A DNA stretch of 64,000 nt from Hyphomicrobiales bacterium. Lineage in GTDB: Bacteria > Pseudomonadota > Alphaproteobacteria > Rhizobiales > Rhizobiaceae. The position numbers and the translations under genes were made by a program. Every line of letters begins with the position of its first letter. Position 1 is the stretch's first letter. Location: positions 62,001-126,000 of the forward strand of contig UCKU01000010.1 in assembly GCA_900473185.1 (NCBI GenBank), written 5' to 3'. The notes under the pieces were generated by a model, which made no database searches, had not been told where the DNA came from, and saw only the letters and a list, made by a program, of their open reading frames with translations. Shown here one piece after another: positions 54,489-62,966 of this stretch.

Positions 54489-55352
54489 TCAGCTCTTGCC
54501 CACCTCGACGGTTGCCGTCAGACCGGCGATCAGCCTGACATCATCAGGCACGGTGTCGATGCTGATGCGCACCGGGACGCGCTGGGCAAGGCGCACCCAG
54601 CTGAACGTGGGGTTGATGTTGGCGAGCAGGCCGGTGCCGGCGGTGCGTTCGCGGTCCTCGATGCCGGTAGCGATGCTTTCAACATGGCCGTCAAGGCTTT
54701 TCGTCTGGCCCATCAGGTGGATGGATACCTTGTCGCCGGGGTGGATGCGCTGCAGCTTGGTTTCTTCGAAATAGCCTTCGACGCGGAGCGAATCCGTATC
54801 GATCAGCGCGATCTTGGCGGTTCCGGCGCTGACATAATCGCCCGGGCGCAGGCTGAGATTGGAGACCGTTCCATTGACCGTCGCCTTGATCTCCGAGCGT
54901 TCAAGATTGAGCGCAGCGAGATCGCGGTTGGCGGTCGCCTGGCGGAAGGCGGCCTCGGCCTGTTCTTCGGCCGTCTGCGCCTGTTCCTTCTGCTGCAGGG
55001 ACGCGGCTTGCCCGAGACGCTCCTGGCGCTCGCGCTCGCGGTGTGCCTGGTCGAGCGCGGCCTTGCTGCCTTCGAGTGCCGCTTCGGATTGAGCGAGCGC
55101 GATCGAGAAACGTGCGCGGTCGACGCGGAAGAGGATATCGCCCTTCTTCACCGCCTGATTATCGGTGACGAGCACCTCGCTGACGAGGCCAGAGACATCG
55201 GGCGCTAGGCCGACGACGTCGGCGCGCAGTCGCGCATCGCGCGTCCAGGGTTCGTCCATATAGTGGCCCCAGAGCCCGCGGCCGACGAAGACGGCGGCGA
55301 CGACCACGGCAAGAGTGACGATGAGGCGACCAATGAATTTCAGGGAGTTCAT
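54489..55352 (-). CDS. Membrane fusion protein of an AaeA/EmrA-type efflux system
   Basis: A 287-residue HlyD-family adaptor with one N-terminal membrane anchor (GRLIVTLAVVVAAVFVGRGL). A biotinyl-lipoyl-like half follows (DARLRADVVGLAPDVSGLVS, then EVLVTDNQAVKKGDILFRVD). It then has a coiled-coil hairpin (about 90-150, rich in Ala, Gln and Glu), the returning half (IKATVNGTVSNLSLRPGDYV) and a beta barrel (LRVEGYFEETKLQRIHPGD). It would link the inner-membrane pump to an outer-membrane channel. Last gene of a MarR-FUSC-DUF1656-MFP operon, overlapping the previous gene by four bases. Confidence 0.9.
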   Translation of the reverse strand: MNSLKFIGRLIVTLAVVVAAVFVGRGLWGHYMDEPWTRDARLRADVVGLAPDVSGLVSEVLVTDNQAVKKGDILFRVDRARFSIALAQSEAALEGSKAALDQAHRERERQERLGQAASLQQKEQAQTAEEQAEAAFRQATANRDLAALNLERSEIKATVNGTVSNLSLRPGDYVSAGTAKIALIDTDSLRVEGYFEETKLQRIHPGDKVSIHLMGQTKSLDGHVESIATGIEDRERTAGTGLLANINPTFSWVRLAQRVPVRISIDTVPDDVRLIAGLTATVEVGKS

Positions 55353-55558
55353 GCGAAATACCAGCGTGTGAAGGAGGAAACGGCTCCAAGGACGAGCACG
55401 TAGAGGGCGAGGTCGAAGAGACCGCGGTGCCAGACGAGGGAATAGGCACCGAGCCAGGCCAGCATCCGTCTGATGACGATGATCAGCATCAGGCTCAGCA
55501 CCATGAGGACGAGGAGGCGTGGGACATAGACGCCGTAAACATCAAATTCTGCAGGCAT
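55349..55558 (-). CDS. DUF1656 (AaeX-like) small membrane protein
   Basis: A 69-residue protein with two hydrophobic segments (LLVLMVLSLMLIIVIRRML and GLFDLALYVLVLGAVSSF) and the family start MPAEFDVYGVYVPRL. AaeX-like proteins accompany FUSC pumps; their role is not established. It lies five bases after the FUSC gene and overlaps the fusion-protein gene. Confidence 0.88.
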   Translation of the reverse strand: MPAEFDVYGVYVPRLLVLMVLSLMLIIVIRRMLAWLGAYSLVWHRGLFDLALYVLVLGAVSSFTRWYFA

Positions 55559-55563
55559 GACAA

Positions 55564-57633
55564 TTACTCAGCGGCAAGCGGGAGGAGTTGTGGCGCAGCC
55601 TCGGCCGCGTGCCAGCTTGCTGGCGGGGCTGCGTCAGGGAAAAGGACGCGTCTGAGGCCGACGAGGGCGTCGATGCTGTCGGCGCCGCGTCTGTTGTCTT
55701 CGAGCGCGATGATTTTGAGGCTGTCGTCGATCGACTGACGCAGGCCCTCCTGCGGATCGAGCGCCCGACCGGCCGCAATACGGTCATGATAGAAATCGGC
55801 AATGCCGGAGAGAACCGCGCCAAGCGATGCGGCGCTCGCGCCACGCAGTCTCTTGCGTTCGCCCTGCAGCATTAGCACGTTGAAGCCGATGCGTACTTCG
55901 GCAAAGCCATCCACCTTCTTCAATTCGCGGTCCTCGACGACGGCAAGGCGCGGTACGAGCTGGCCGAGGCGATCGAGAATGCGGCCGGAAAGCCGCTGGT
56001 GATCGGCACGGCGTTCGCCCGCCGCCGTCTCGGCAAGATCGGTCCAGCCGGCCCGCACCAGCCGCCAGGCGGCGAGTTCGGCGCCGAAAGGACGGGCGAT
56101 CAGCGTCCAGACCAAGGCAAAGCCGATGCCGGCGAGTGCGGCGACCGCTTCATTGGTGAAGGTGGTGAAATCGGACGTGTAACGATCCTGCAGCGCGATG
56201 AATGAGGCGCTGTTTACTGTCAGCAGCATGGCCAGCATGTTGAACTGCGGCTTGGGGATCATCAGCCCCAAGAGCAGGAAGGGCGGAGCGAAGACCAGAA
56301 CCAGGAGCTCGTAGCTGTTGACCATCGGCAGGATGCCGAAAATATAGACGAAGGAGATGATGAGACTGATGCCACACCAGATGAACATCGAGGTGATGAA
56401 GGGTGCAGGCCGATCGAGCGCTGCAAAGAAGGAGCAGGCAACGGCTGCCATAGTGACGAAACCGGCGCCGTTCTGCCAGCCGCTATAGATCCAGAACAGG
56501 CAGGCGACGAGAATGCCGGCAACGACCGCACCCGCCTGGAAGGCAAGCAGCGCATAATCGAAATGCCTGATACGGCCGACGATCTGGCGATGGCGAAAGG
56601 CCGGCCGCCAGGGGCCGGAATGTCTGCCGCTGACGATTTCGTTGCGCAGCGTCAGGCAATCCTGCCAGAGATCGACGATCTCCTTCAGCCGCGCCAGCGC
56701 ACTTGAAAGCAGCAGATCGCTCCAGCGCTGATCCGGGTCGGCCTCGCGGAGACTTTCGATCCGCTGCGCCAGCTTTTCAGCCGTGTCGTCGGCTTGAGAT
56801 TTCGCGCCAAGGCTCAGCCAGTCGGCGATCTCGTTCAGCAGGCAGATCAAATCTTTTGGCAGCACCTCGCGCTCGGCCTTCAGCGCATGAAGACGATCTG
56901 CGAGCGAGGAGAAGAGCGGCAGCAGCATCAGGAGACGGCCGCGCAGTTCGCGCGAATGGCGCACGATATCGCGGCTGCCCGCGTCGTAACCGAGCTGGCT
57001 TATGATGAGGTCGAGGCCGGTGACGTCGGCGGCAAGCTTCTGCCGTTTCAAGGGCGTCGCCGGCGTTGCACCCTCGCCGCGCAGAATATCATTTGCCCAG
57101 TGGCCGGCATCGTCGAGCCAGGTGGAAATGCGCTGGCCGAGCACGCTGCGCACACTGGTCGGGAAGACGACGGCGCTGACGAGGCTGGCGCAGACGATGC
57201 CGATAATGATCTCTTCCGAACGGGCAAGCGCCGTGTCGAAGATGGTGTCGGGCGAACCGACTGACGGTAGCGCGATCAGCGGCAGGGAATAACCGGCCAG
57301 CATGAAGACGTAGCTGCGCGAGGAGCGGTCCAGCATCGAGATGAAGAGCAGCGTGCCGGTCCAGAGCGCAATGACGATGCTCAAAAGCTCCGGCGCATTG
57401 ACGAAGAGCGGCACGAAGAAAACAGCTGCACTTGCACCTAGAAGTGTGCCGAGCGCGCGATAGAGGCCCTTCGAACTTGTCGCACCCGCGAGCGGATTGG
57501 CGACGACATAGACGGCCGCCATTGCCCAGTAAGGCCGCGGCAGGTCCAGGGACAAGGCAATGAAAAGGGCAAGCATGGATGCGAGGAAGGCCTTGGCCGA
57601 GAAGAGCCAGTCCCGCCAGGAGGGAAGGGTCAC
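55564..57633 (-). CDS. FUSC-family efflux pump (AaeB-like)
   Basis: A 689-residue inner-membrane protein. Two blocks of about six membrane segments each (residues about 15-165 and about 365-520) are separated by a long cytoplasmic helical region and followed by another at the C-terminus. The first block begins FLASMLALFIALSLDLPRPY, then WAMAAVYVVANPLAG, typical of FUSC proteins. AaeB in E. coli exports hydroxylated aromatic acids, so protection against phenolics, plausible in plant-associated soil bacteria, is the likely role. Its start overlaps the MarR stop by four bases. Confidence 0.9.
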   Translation of the reverse strand: MTLPSWRDWLFSAKAFLASMLALFIALSLDLPRPYWAMAAVYVVANPLAGATSSKGLYRALGTLLGASAAVFFVPLFVNAPELLSIVIALWTGTLLFISMLDRSSRSYVFMLAGYSLPLIALPSVGSPDTIFDTALARSEEIIIGIVCASLVSAVVFPTSVRSVLGQRISTWLDDAGHWANDILRGEGATPATPLKRQKLAADVTGLDLIISQLGYDAGSRDIVRHSRELRGRLLMLLPLFSSLADRLHALKAEREVLPKDLICLLNEIADWLSLGAKSQADDTAEKLAQRIESLREADPDQRWSDLLLSSALARLKEIVDLWQDCLTLRNEIVSGRHSGPWRPAFRHRQIVGRIRHFDYALLAFQAGAVVAGILVACLFWIYSGWQNGAGFVTMAAVACSFFAALDRPAPFITSMFIWCGISLIISFVYIFGILPMVNSYELLVLVFAPPFLLLGLMIPKPQFNMLAMLLTVNSASFIALQDRYTSDFTTFTNEAVAALAGIGFALVWTLIARPFGAELAAWRLVRAGWTDLAETAAGERRADHQRLSGRILDRLGQLVPRLAVVEDRELKKVDGFAEVRIGFNVLMLQGERKRLRGASAASLGAVLSGIADFYHDRIAAGRALDPQEGLRQSIDDSLKIIALEDNRRGADSIDALVGLRRVLFPDAAPPASWHAAEAAPQLLPLAAE

Positions 57634-58106
57634 GATGTTTCCTCAAACTGCTGTGCAACCGCCGCAACCTGCGACGGGCTGATCTCTTCGAAGGCCTTGA
57701 GAACGCGGACCGCCGCTTCGAGATCGGCTTTACTAACATTCGCGAGGATCCTGCCGCGCAGGTCATCGAGAACGGCCTCCATCCGGGTTGCGAGGCTCTG
57801 GCCCTCCTCCGTCAGCCAGAGACCCTTTGCCCGTCTGTCGATCGGATCATCCTTGCGCACCACGAGATCGAGCGCTTCCAGCTGGTCGAGCAACCTGACC
57901 AGAGAGGGCCCTTCGATGCCGACGTGATTGGCCAGCACGACCTGGCGCACACCACCGCCCAAACGGCCGATCCACAGCAATGGCGCTGCGCAGGCTTCCG
58001 AGATGCCGTGGGAAGTCAGCGCCAGATCCACCGCCCGGCGCCAGTTGCGGCCGGTCGACAAAAGGTTCGCAGTGAAAGCGCGTTGAAGGGACGTATATGA
58101 TTGCAT
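57630..58106 (-). CDS. MarR-family regulator of the efflux operon
   Basis: A 158-residue winged-helix regulator: GISEACAAPLLWIGRLGGGV, then RQVVLANHVGIEGPSLVRLL (recognition helix region), LEALDLVVRKDDPIDRRAKG (wing) and LWLTEEGQSL. It is the first gene of the efflux operon and presumably represses it until a phenolic ligand binds. It lies 117 bases downstream of a LysR gene on the same strand. Confidence 0.9.
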   Translation of the reverse strand: MQSYTSLQRAFTANLLSTGRNWRRAVDLALTSHGISEACAAPLLWIGRLGGGVRQVVLANHVGIEGPSLVRLLDQLEALDLVVRKDDPIDRRAKGLWLTEEGQSLATRMEAVLDDLRGRILANVSKADLEAAVRVLKAFEEISPSQVAAVAQQFEETS

Positions 58107-58223
58107 GCCATTCTCGTAGCATTAAAATAGTTAGGATTCAAACGATATTTCAGAAAAAGGAAAATTGCTCCCGACGGATGTCCGAAGACCGCTGGCGTCA
58201 GGATGGACATGGCCGGATTTTCT

Positions 58224-59141
58224 TTACCTGGGAGAAGATTGCAGGGCAGCGACGCCCGCTCGCAGCCGGGGTGCGGCGAAATCCAAAAAGTGGCGCATCT
58301 TGAGCGGCATCTGGCCACGGGCGAGATGGACCAAGTGGATGGGAGCGGGCTCCGGTTCGAAGTCCTCGAGCACGAGTTTCAGCGCGCCGGCCGCGACCGC
58401 CCCTGCGACCTGATAATAAAGCAGCCTGGTGATGCCAGCGCCGCGGATGGCGGCCTCGGCCGCCGCCTCGGTCGTGGTGACGGAAAGCCGCGGTCTGATC
58501 GGCACCTCAATGGCCTTTGCGCCGGGCTTCTGGAACTGCCAGCCGGCGGCTGGCGTCAGGATCTCGACGCTGATGCAGGGCAGGCCCAGAAGATCGGCTG
58601 GCTCCTTCGGCACACCGCGGCCGGCAAAGAAGGCCGGACTGCCGCAGACGACCCTGCGAACCGTACCGACGCGCGTGGCGACCATGGCGCTGTCGGGCAA
58701 ATTGCCGATGCGCACGGCCATATCGACATGCTCGTCGACGAGATCGATAGTGCGGTCCGCCAGCATCAGCCGCACGTTGATCGCCGGAAAGGTGGCCAGG
58801 AAGTCCGTCACGACAGGCAGCACGTAAAGGCGGCCGAACTGCACCGGAGCTGTGATCACCAACTCGCCCTTCGGTATGGCGAATTCGCCGGATGCCTGAC
58901 GTTCGGCCTCTTCGACCTGCTCGAGGATGCGTCTGGCGGCATCGACGTAGGTCGTGCCTGCATCGGTCAAGGCGATCTTGCGCGTGGTGCGGGTAAGTAG
59001 TTTGGTTCCAAGCAGCGTCTCAAGATCGGTGATCTTGCGGCTCAGCGTCGGCAGGGGGATTTTCAGCGAACGGCTGGCCGCCGACAGGTTTCCCCTGTCC
59101 ACCACCTCAAGCAACATCGACATGGCTTCGAACCGGTCCAA
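58224..59141 (-). CDS. LysR-family transcriptional regulator
   Basis: A 305-residue regulator with a LysR HTH (MSMLLEVVDRGNLSAASRSL, KIPLPTLSRKITDLETLLG) and a DhaR/CrgA-like effector domain (GELVITAPVQFGRLYVLPVV; AVRIGNLPDSAMVATRVG). It is divergent from the AhpD-like gene at 59263, with a 121-base shared promoter region, and most likely controls that gene and the flavin-binding protein behind it. Confidence 0.9.
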   Translation of the reverse strand: MDRFEAMSMLLEVVDRGNLSAASRSLKIPLPTLSRKITDLETLLGTKLLTRTTRKIALTDAGTTYVDAARRILEQVEEAERQASGEFAIPKGELVITAPVQFGRLYVLPVVTDFLATFPAINVRLMLADRTIDLVDEHVDMAVRIGNLPDSAMVATRVGTVRRVVCGSPAFFAGRGVPKEPADLLGLPCISVEILTPAAGWQFQKPGAKAIEVPIRPRLSVTTTEAAAEAAIRGAGITRLLYYQVAGAVAAGALKLVLEDFEPEPAPIHLVHLARGQMPLKMRHFLDFAAPRLRAGVAALQSSPR

Positions 59142-59262
59142 ACTACTCTTCCACTTTCCGGTAAAATCACTTTCATTCTAAGCGTATTCTCTTTGTGAAT
59201 GAAAATCGACACATTTGGGTCAACAAGCCAATTACGGTTTGCCAGCAACAAAGGAGATCTCC

Positions 59263-59808
59263 ATGTCCCGCATTTTCATTCCCGCCAAGGACGATGCGCC
59301 AGAAGCAACAAAGCCAACGCTCGACGCCGTCCAAAAGGCGCTGGGCTCGGTTCCGAATATCTTTCGCCTTGTCGCCAACAGCCCGGCCGCGCTGACCGCC
59401 TTCACCGGCTTCCAGAACGCCCTTTCCAGGACACTCGATGTCAAGACGCGTGAACGGATCGCACTGGCCGTTGCTGAAGTGAACGGCTGCAACTACTGCC
59501 TGTCGGCCCATACCTATCTCGGCCTCAACCTTGCAAAGATCAGCCCGGAAGAAATCGCCCTCAACCGGAAGGGTGCCTCAGCTGATGCCAAGGCGAATGC
59601 TGCCGTCGGCTTTGCGGCAAAGATCACCGAGGCGCGTGGTCATGTCTCCGATGCCGATATTGCAAGCGTTCGCGCTGCCGGCTTTTCGGATGCGCAGATC
59701 GTCGAAATCGTCGCTCTGGTCGCCGAAAACACTTTCACAAATTATCTGAACGAAGTCGCCAAGACCGATATCGACTTCCCGGTCGTGTCCGCTGCCAATG
59801 CCGCTTAA
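59263..59808 (+). CDS. AhpD-like / carboxymuconolactone-decarboxylase family protein
   Basis: A 181-residue protein of the alkylhydroperoxidase-AhpD fold. The redox motif is complete: Glu72 (VAEVNG), Cys76-x-x-Cys79 (GCNYCLSAH) and His83, which fits a peroxidase-like thiol activity rather than lactone decarboxylation. The start has AAGGAGA seven bases upstream. First gene of a probable operon controlled by the divergent LysR protein, followed by a flavin-binding protein. Confidence 0.9.
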   Translation: MSRIFIPAKDDAPEATKPTLDAVQKALGSVPNIFRLVANSPAALTAFTGFQNALSRTLDVKTRERIALAVAEVNGCNYCLSAHTYLGLNLAKISPEEIALNRKGASADAKANAAVGFAAKITEARGHVSDADIASVRAAGFSDAQIVEIVALVAENTFTNYLNEVAKTDIDFPVVSAANAA

Positions 59809-59862
59809 TGGATGACGAGCGGGTTAACGCCCCGCTCCCTCCCAACCTTGAGGAGATGGATC

Positions 59863-60477
59863 ATGTCCTACGGATTTCTCGATATAGCCTCGACGCCCAG
59901 CGTGCGTGCCGCCCAGGCCGAAATGGGTATTCAGGATTTCTGGACCAGCCTGCCGACCGACCGCAGCTTCGACCGTTTCACGGAAAACGAGAGCGCATTC
60001 ATTGCGTCGCGCGACAGCTTCTACATGGCCTCTGTTTCCGAAACGGGCTGGCCCTATGTCCAGCATCGGGGTGGTCCGCAGGGTTTCCTCCAGGTGATCG
60101 ACGATCGCACGCTTGCCTTTGCGGATTATCGCGGCAACCGGCAGTATATAAGCGTCGGCAATCTGGCCGCCAATGAGCGGGTCTGCCTCTTTCTCATGGA
60201 TTATCCCCGCCGCGCGCGGCTGAAGATCTATGCGCATGCCGAAAAGCTGACGCTCGATGCCGATCCTGCGCTGACGGAACTTGTCGCCACACCGTCCTAT
60301 CGCGCAAAGCCGGAACGCCTCTTCCGCCTGCGCCTCGAAGCTTTTGACTGGAATTGCCCGCAGCATATCACGCCGCGCTATACCGAGGCGGAGATCGCCG
60401 TCGCCGTCCAGCCGCTTCGCGAGCGTCTCGCAGAGCTGGAAGCGGAGAATGCCGCCTTGCGGGCACAAGCCGGCTAA
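59863..60477 (+). CDS. Pyridoxamine-5'-phosphate-oxidase-like flavin-binding protein
   Basis: A 204-residue split-barrel flavoprotein. Features: ESAFIASRDSFYMASVSETG followed by WPYVQHRGGPQGFLQVIDDR, FADYRGNRQYISVGNLAANE and VCLFLMDYPRRARLKIYAHA, which line the FMN pocket. The C-terminus is a short coiled coil (PLRERLAELEAENAALRAQA). The start at 59863 has GAGGAG seven bases upstream. It follows the AhpD-like gene by 54 bases. It may bind FMN or F420-like cofactors; the reaction is unknown. Confidence 0.85.
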   Translation: MSYGFLDIASTPSVRAAQAEMGIQDFWTSLPTDRSFDRFTENESAFIASRDSFYMASVSETGWPYVQHRGGPQGFLQVIDDRTLAFADYRGNRQYISVGNLAANERVCLFLMDYPRRARLKIYAHAEKLTLDADPALTELVATPSYRAKPERLFRLRLEAFDWNCPQHITPRYTEAEIAVAVQPLRERLAELEAENAALRAQAG

Positions 60478-60580
60478 AGCGCCGGCCGCTCACGATACAA
60501 AGCGATGATCAATGCGCCTCATGTGCGGAGTGATCATCGCCCATAGTATTCTCGCCTGTTTCGGCTGGTCCGTTGGGCAG

Positions 60581-60991
60581 TCAGTCGGAAACCGTTACAT
60601 CGATCCAGCGTCCGGTTCCTTGGCTGCCAGAGATATCTACATCGATCCAGACATTGCCGTGCACGATCATTGCCGCAGCTTCCCGGGTCATGGTCCCGTT
60701 GCGGAGCATGGCTTCGAGCGATTGACGATTGGCCGGATCGGCGAAGAAGGAGTCCGACTGGTCATCATTGTCACGAATACCGTATTGATGAAAATTCGCG
60801 CGATCCTGGCGGATGATCTGCCAAGGTTGGGTGAGCCGCGTTCCTTTCGAATTGAAGAGATCGGCCTCACCGATATAGGCGCGGTAGTGCTCGACAGGGC
60901 GGTTCGTATGCGTGGCCGTCACGTTCGACTGAGCAAAAGCAGGCGCGCCGACAAACAGGACACTGACAACGATCGAAATGAGTTTTTTCAT
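60581..60991 (-). CDS. Small exported protein of unknown function
   Basis: A 136-residue protein with a clear signal peptide (MKKLISIVVSVLFVGAPAFA, cleavage before QS). The mature part (TNRPVEHYRAYIGEADLFNS; DPANRQSLEAMLRNGTMTRE) is polar, has no Cys, and I do not recognise a family. GAGGAG five bases before 60991 decides the start. It is convergent with the flavoprotein gene. The 289 bases upstream of it, shared with the following SDR gene, hold no further gene. Confidence 0.7.
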   Translation of the reverse strand: MKKLISIVVSVLFVGAPAFAQSNVTATHTNRPVEHYRAYIGEADLFNSKGTRLTQPWQIIRQDRANFHQYGIRDNDDQSDSFFADPANRQSLEAMLRNGTMTREAAAMIVHGNVWIDVDISGSQGTGRWIDVTVSD

Positions 60992-61280
60992 GGTGCTCCT
61001 CACCGGGCATGAATATTGAGGTTTGACGATCTTTGCCAGGGCCAACCGTTTGGTCAATTCCCGGGTTCGACCTCGTGCCGCCGATGGGACTGTCGGTTTT
61101 GCGGTGGAAATCCCGGCAAGGCAGGTCGTCGCAAGAGGAACGGGCGGTTCCCGTCATCGGCACATGCCTCAGAAATCCCGCCAACCTTGTTACTCCCGCG
61201 TGTCGGCTGCCCGGGCCTAGGCTCCTCGATGATCATCAGGAAACCCCTCCTGATGGCATGGTCAGCTATAGGAGCATGTC

Positions 61281-62024
61281 TTGAACATCGAAAACAAAAC
61301 GGTCCTGATCACCGGCGCCAACCGCGGCATCGGCCGGGCTCTCTTGGACGAAGCGCTGCGGCGCGGTGCAAAGCGCGTTTATGCGGGATCGCGCAGCGAC
61401 CAGCGTCATGATGATGAACGCGTCACCTTCCTCAAACTCGATATTACCGACGAGTGGGATGTCCAGAAGGCGGCTGCCACTGTCGAGAACCTCGATATCC
61501 TCATCAACAATGCCGGCATCTTCATGCCCGACGATCTCGGTGATATAGACATCATCAATCGCCATCTGGCGGTCAATTTTTTCGGGCCGCTGAGGGTGAC
61601 CCAGGCTTTTGTGCCGGCGTTGACGCGGTCGAAAGGCGCCATCATCAACAACCTCTCCCTGTCGGCACTCGTGCCGGTCGCTTCCACGCCTGCCTATTCG
61701 ATTTCGAAGGCGGCGGCACATAATCTCATGCAGGCCCTCCGAGCGCTCTTGTCAGCGCGCGGTGTCGCGGTGCACAGCTGCTTCACGGGGCCCGTCGATA
61801 CCGACATGACACGCGGCTTTGAGGTACCGAAGTCGCCGCCCGCCCTGGTGGCAGCGGGAATACTCGACGGTTTCGAAAGAGGCGAGGAGGATATCTTTCC
61901 CGACCCCTATTCCGAACGCATTGCCGATGGCTGGCGCGCCGGCGTCATCAAGGCTCTCGAGCAGGAATTTGCGGCTTACGTTCCGCCGGCAACTGAGATA
62001 GCTCAGGACTGCTGTCATCACTGA
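61281..62024 (+). CDS. Short-chain dehydrogenase/reductase
   Basis: A 247-residue SDR: TGANRGIGRALLDEAL, LKLDITDEWD, NNAGIF, catalytic Ser (NNLSLSAL) and Tyr/Lys (YSISKAAAH), and a FTGPVDTDMTR segment near the C-terminus. It starts with TTG, supported by AGGAG six bases upstream. The substrate is unknown; neighbours are an exported hypothetical protein and a GntR gene, both on the other strand. The C-terminus ends with CCHH, which is unusual but may be incidental. Confidence 0.85.
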   Translation: MNIENKTVLITGANRGIGRALLDEALRRGAKRVYAGSRSDQRHDDERVTFLKLDITDEWDVQKAAATVENLDILINNAGIFMPDDLGDIDIINRHLAVNFFGPLRVTQAFVPALTRSKGAIINNLSLSALVPVASTPAYSISKAAAHNLMQALRALLSARGVAVHSCFTGPVDTDMTRGFEVPKSPPALVAAGILDGFERGEEDIFPDPYSERIADGWRAGVIKALEQEFAAYVPPATEIAQDCCHH

Positions 62025-62079
62025 CAGTCTGTTTGCGCGCGAATGGCATTACCACGCCGTTCGCCGCAAGCGGCTGGCT

Positions 62080-62784
62080 CTACTTCATATAAAGCGAACG
62101 CGAACGCTCCAGATGCTTGAGCACCGCCGCCTCGGCGCCATCAGCGTCGTTGGCGGCAAGCTGCTCCAGGATCTCTTCATGTTCGGCGAGCGTATATTTT
62201 TCCTTGCCGGTCCAGATCAGCATTTCCGTATGATATTCCTTCAGCCATGCCAGCATGGCCTCGCTGACGGCCACATAGATCGGATTGCCGGAGATCTGGG
62301 CGATGCGGGTATGGAACCGCATGTCGGCGGAAATGAATTCTTCGGCGTGGCCGAGCGAGGCGCGCTGATGGTCGATGATCTCGCGAAGCGCTTCGACATC
62401 GGCCTGCTTGGCGCGCTGGGCGGCCTCGCGCGCCATGCCGCGCTCGAAGAAGATACGGGCGCTCTTCAGGTGCTCCAGCGAATCCGCCGATTGCGACAGC
62501 ATGATCTTCGCCGTCAGGTCGACCTGCCGGAAGATCGACTGTGCAGTCAGTTTCAGGACCTTCGCACGCTCGCCATGCGAGATGCTGACGAGGCCCTTGT
62601 TGGCGAGAGATTGCATCGCCTCGCGGATGGCCGGACGGCCGACGCCGAAGCGTTCCATCAGAACACGCTCGGAGGGCATCTCGTCGCCCGGTTGCAACTC
62701 TCCTGATGTGATCAGCCGTTCCAGCCGGTCAAAAACCTCATCAGACAGTTTTCGACGGACAATTGGCTCGATGGCTGAGGTCAT
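62080..62784 (-). CDS. FCD-type GntR regulator (next to RuBisCO-like gene)
   Basis: A 234-residue regulator with a GntR winged helix (FGVGRPAIREAMQSLANKGL; wing VSISHGERAKVLKL) and an FCD domain (ADMRFHTRIAQISGNPIYVA; LAEHEEILEQLAANDADGA). It resembles NanR-like proteins. The ATG at 62784 is preferred; a TTG six codons upstream with GGAG at 7-base spacing is an alternative. It is divergent from the RuBisCO-like gene and probably represses it through the inverted repeat at 62891-62909. Confidence 0.88.
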   Translation of the reverse strand: MTSAIEPIVRRKLSDEVFDRLERLITSGELQPGDEMPSERVLMERFGVGRPAIREAMQSLANKGLVSISHGERAKVLKLTAQSIFRQVDLTAKIMLSQSADSLEHLKSARIFFERGMAREAAQRAKQADVEALREIIDHQRASLGHAEEFISADMRFHTRIAQISGNPIYVAVSEAMLAWLKEYHTEMLIWTGKEKYTLAEHEEILEQLAANDADGAEAAVLKHLERSRSLYMK

Positions 62785-62890
62785 GGCGTCTCGCTGGCTC
62801 AAATCTTCTCTCCCCTTAGCATTTTCACCGACCGACGACAAAGCGCGCCAAGCGAAATTCACACCTGTTGAAAATTTCCGTTGCAGAAAA

Positions 62891-62909
62891 TGGAATACTC
62901 ATTATACCA
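62891..62909. promoter_or_regulatory. Candidate FCD-GntR operator upstream of the RuBisCO-like gene
   Basis: TGGAATA (62891-62897) and TATACCA (62903-62909) form an inverted repeat with one mismatch and a 5-base spacer. The arm TGGTATA is similar to half-sites of NanR-type regulators. It lies 58 bases before the RuBisCO-like start. Confidence 0.5.
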
Positions 62910-62966
62910 GATTACAAGTTGACGCCATGGCTTCTTGACGTGGCGAGAGGAGCAACCGGCAATTTC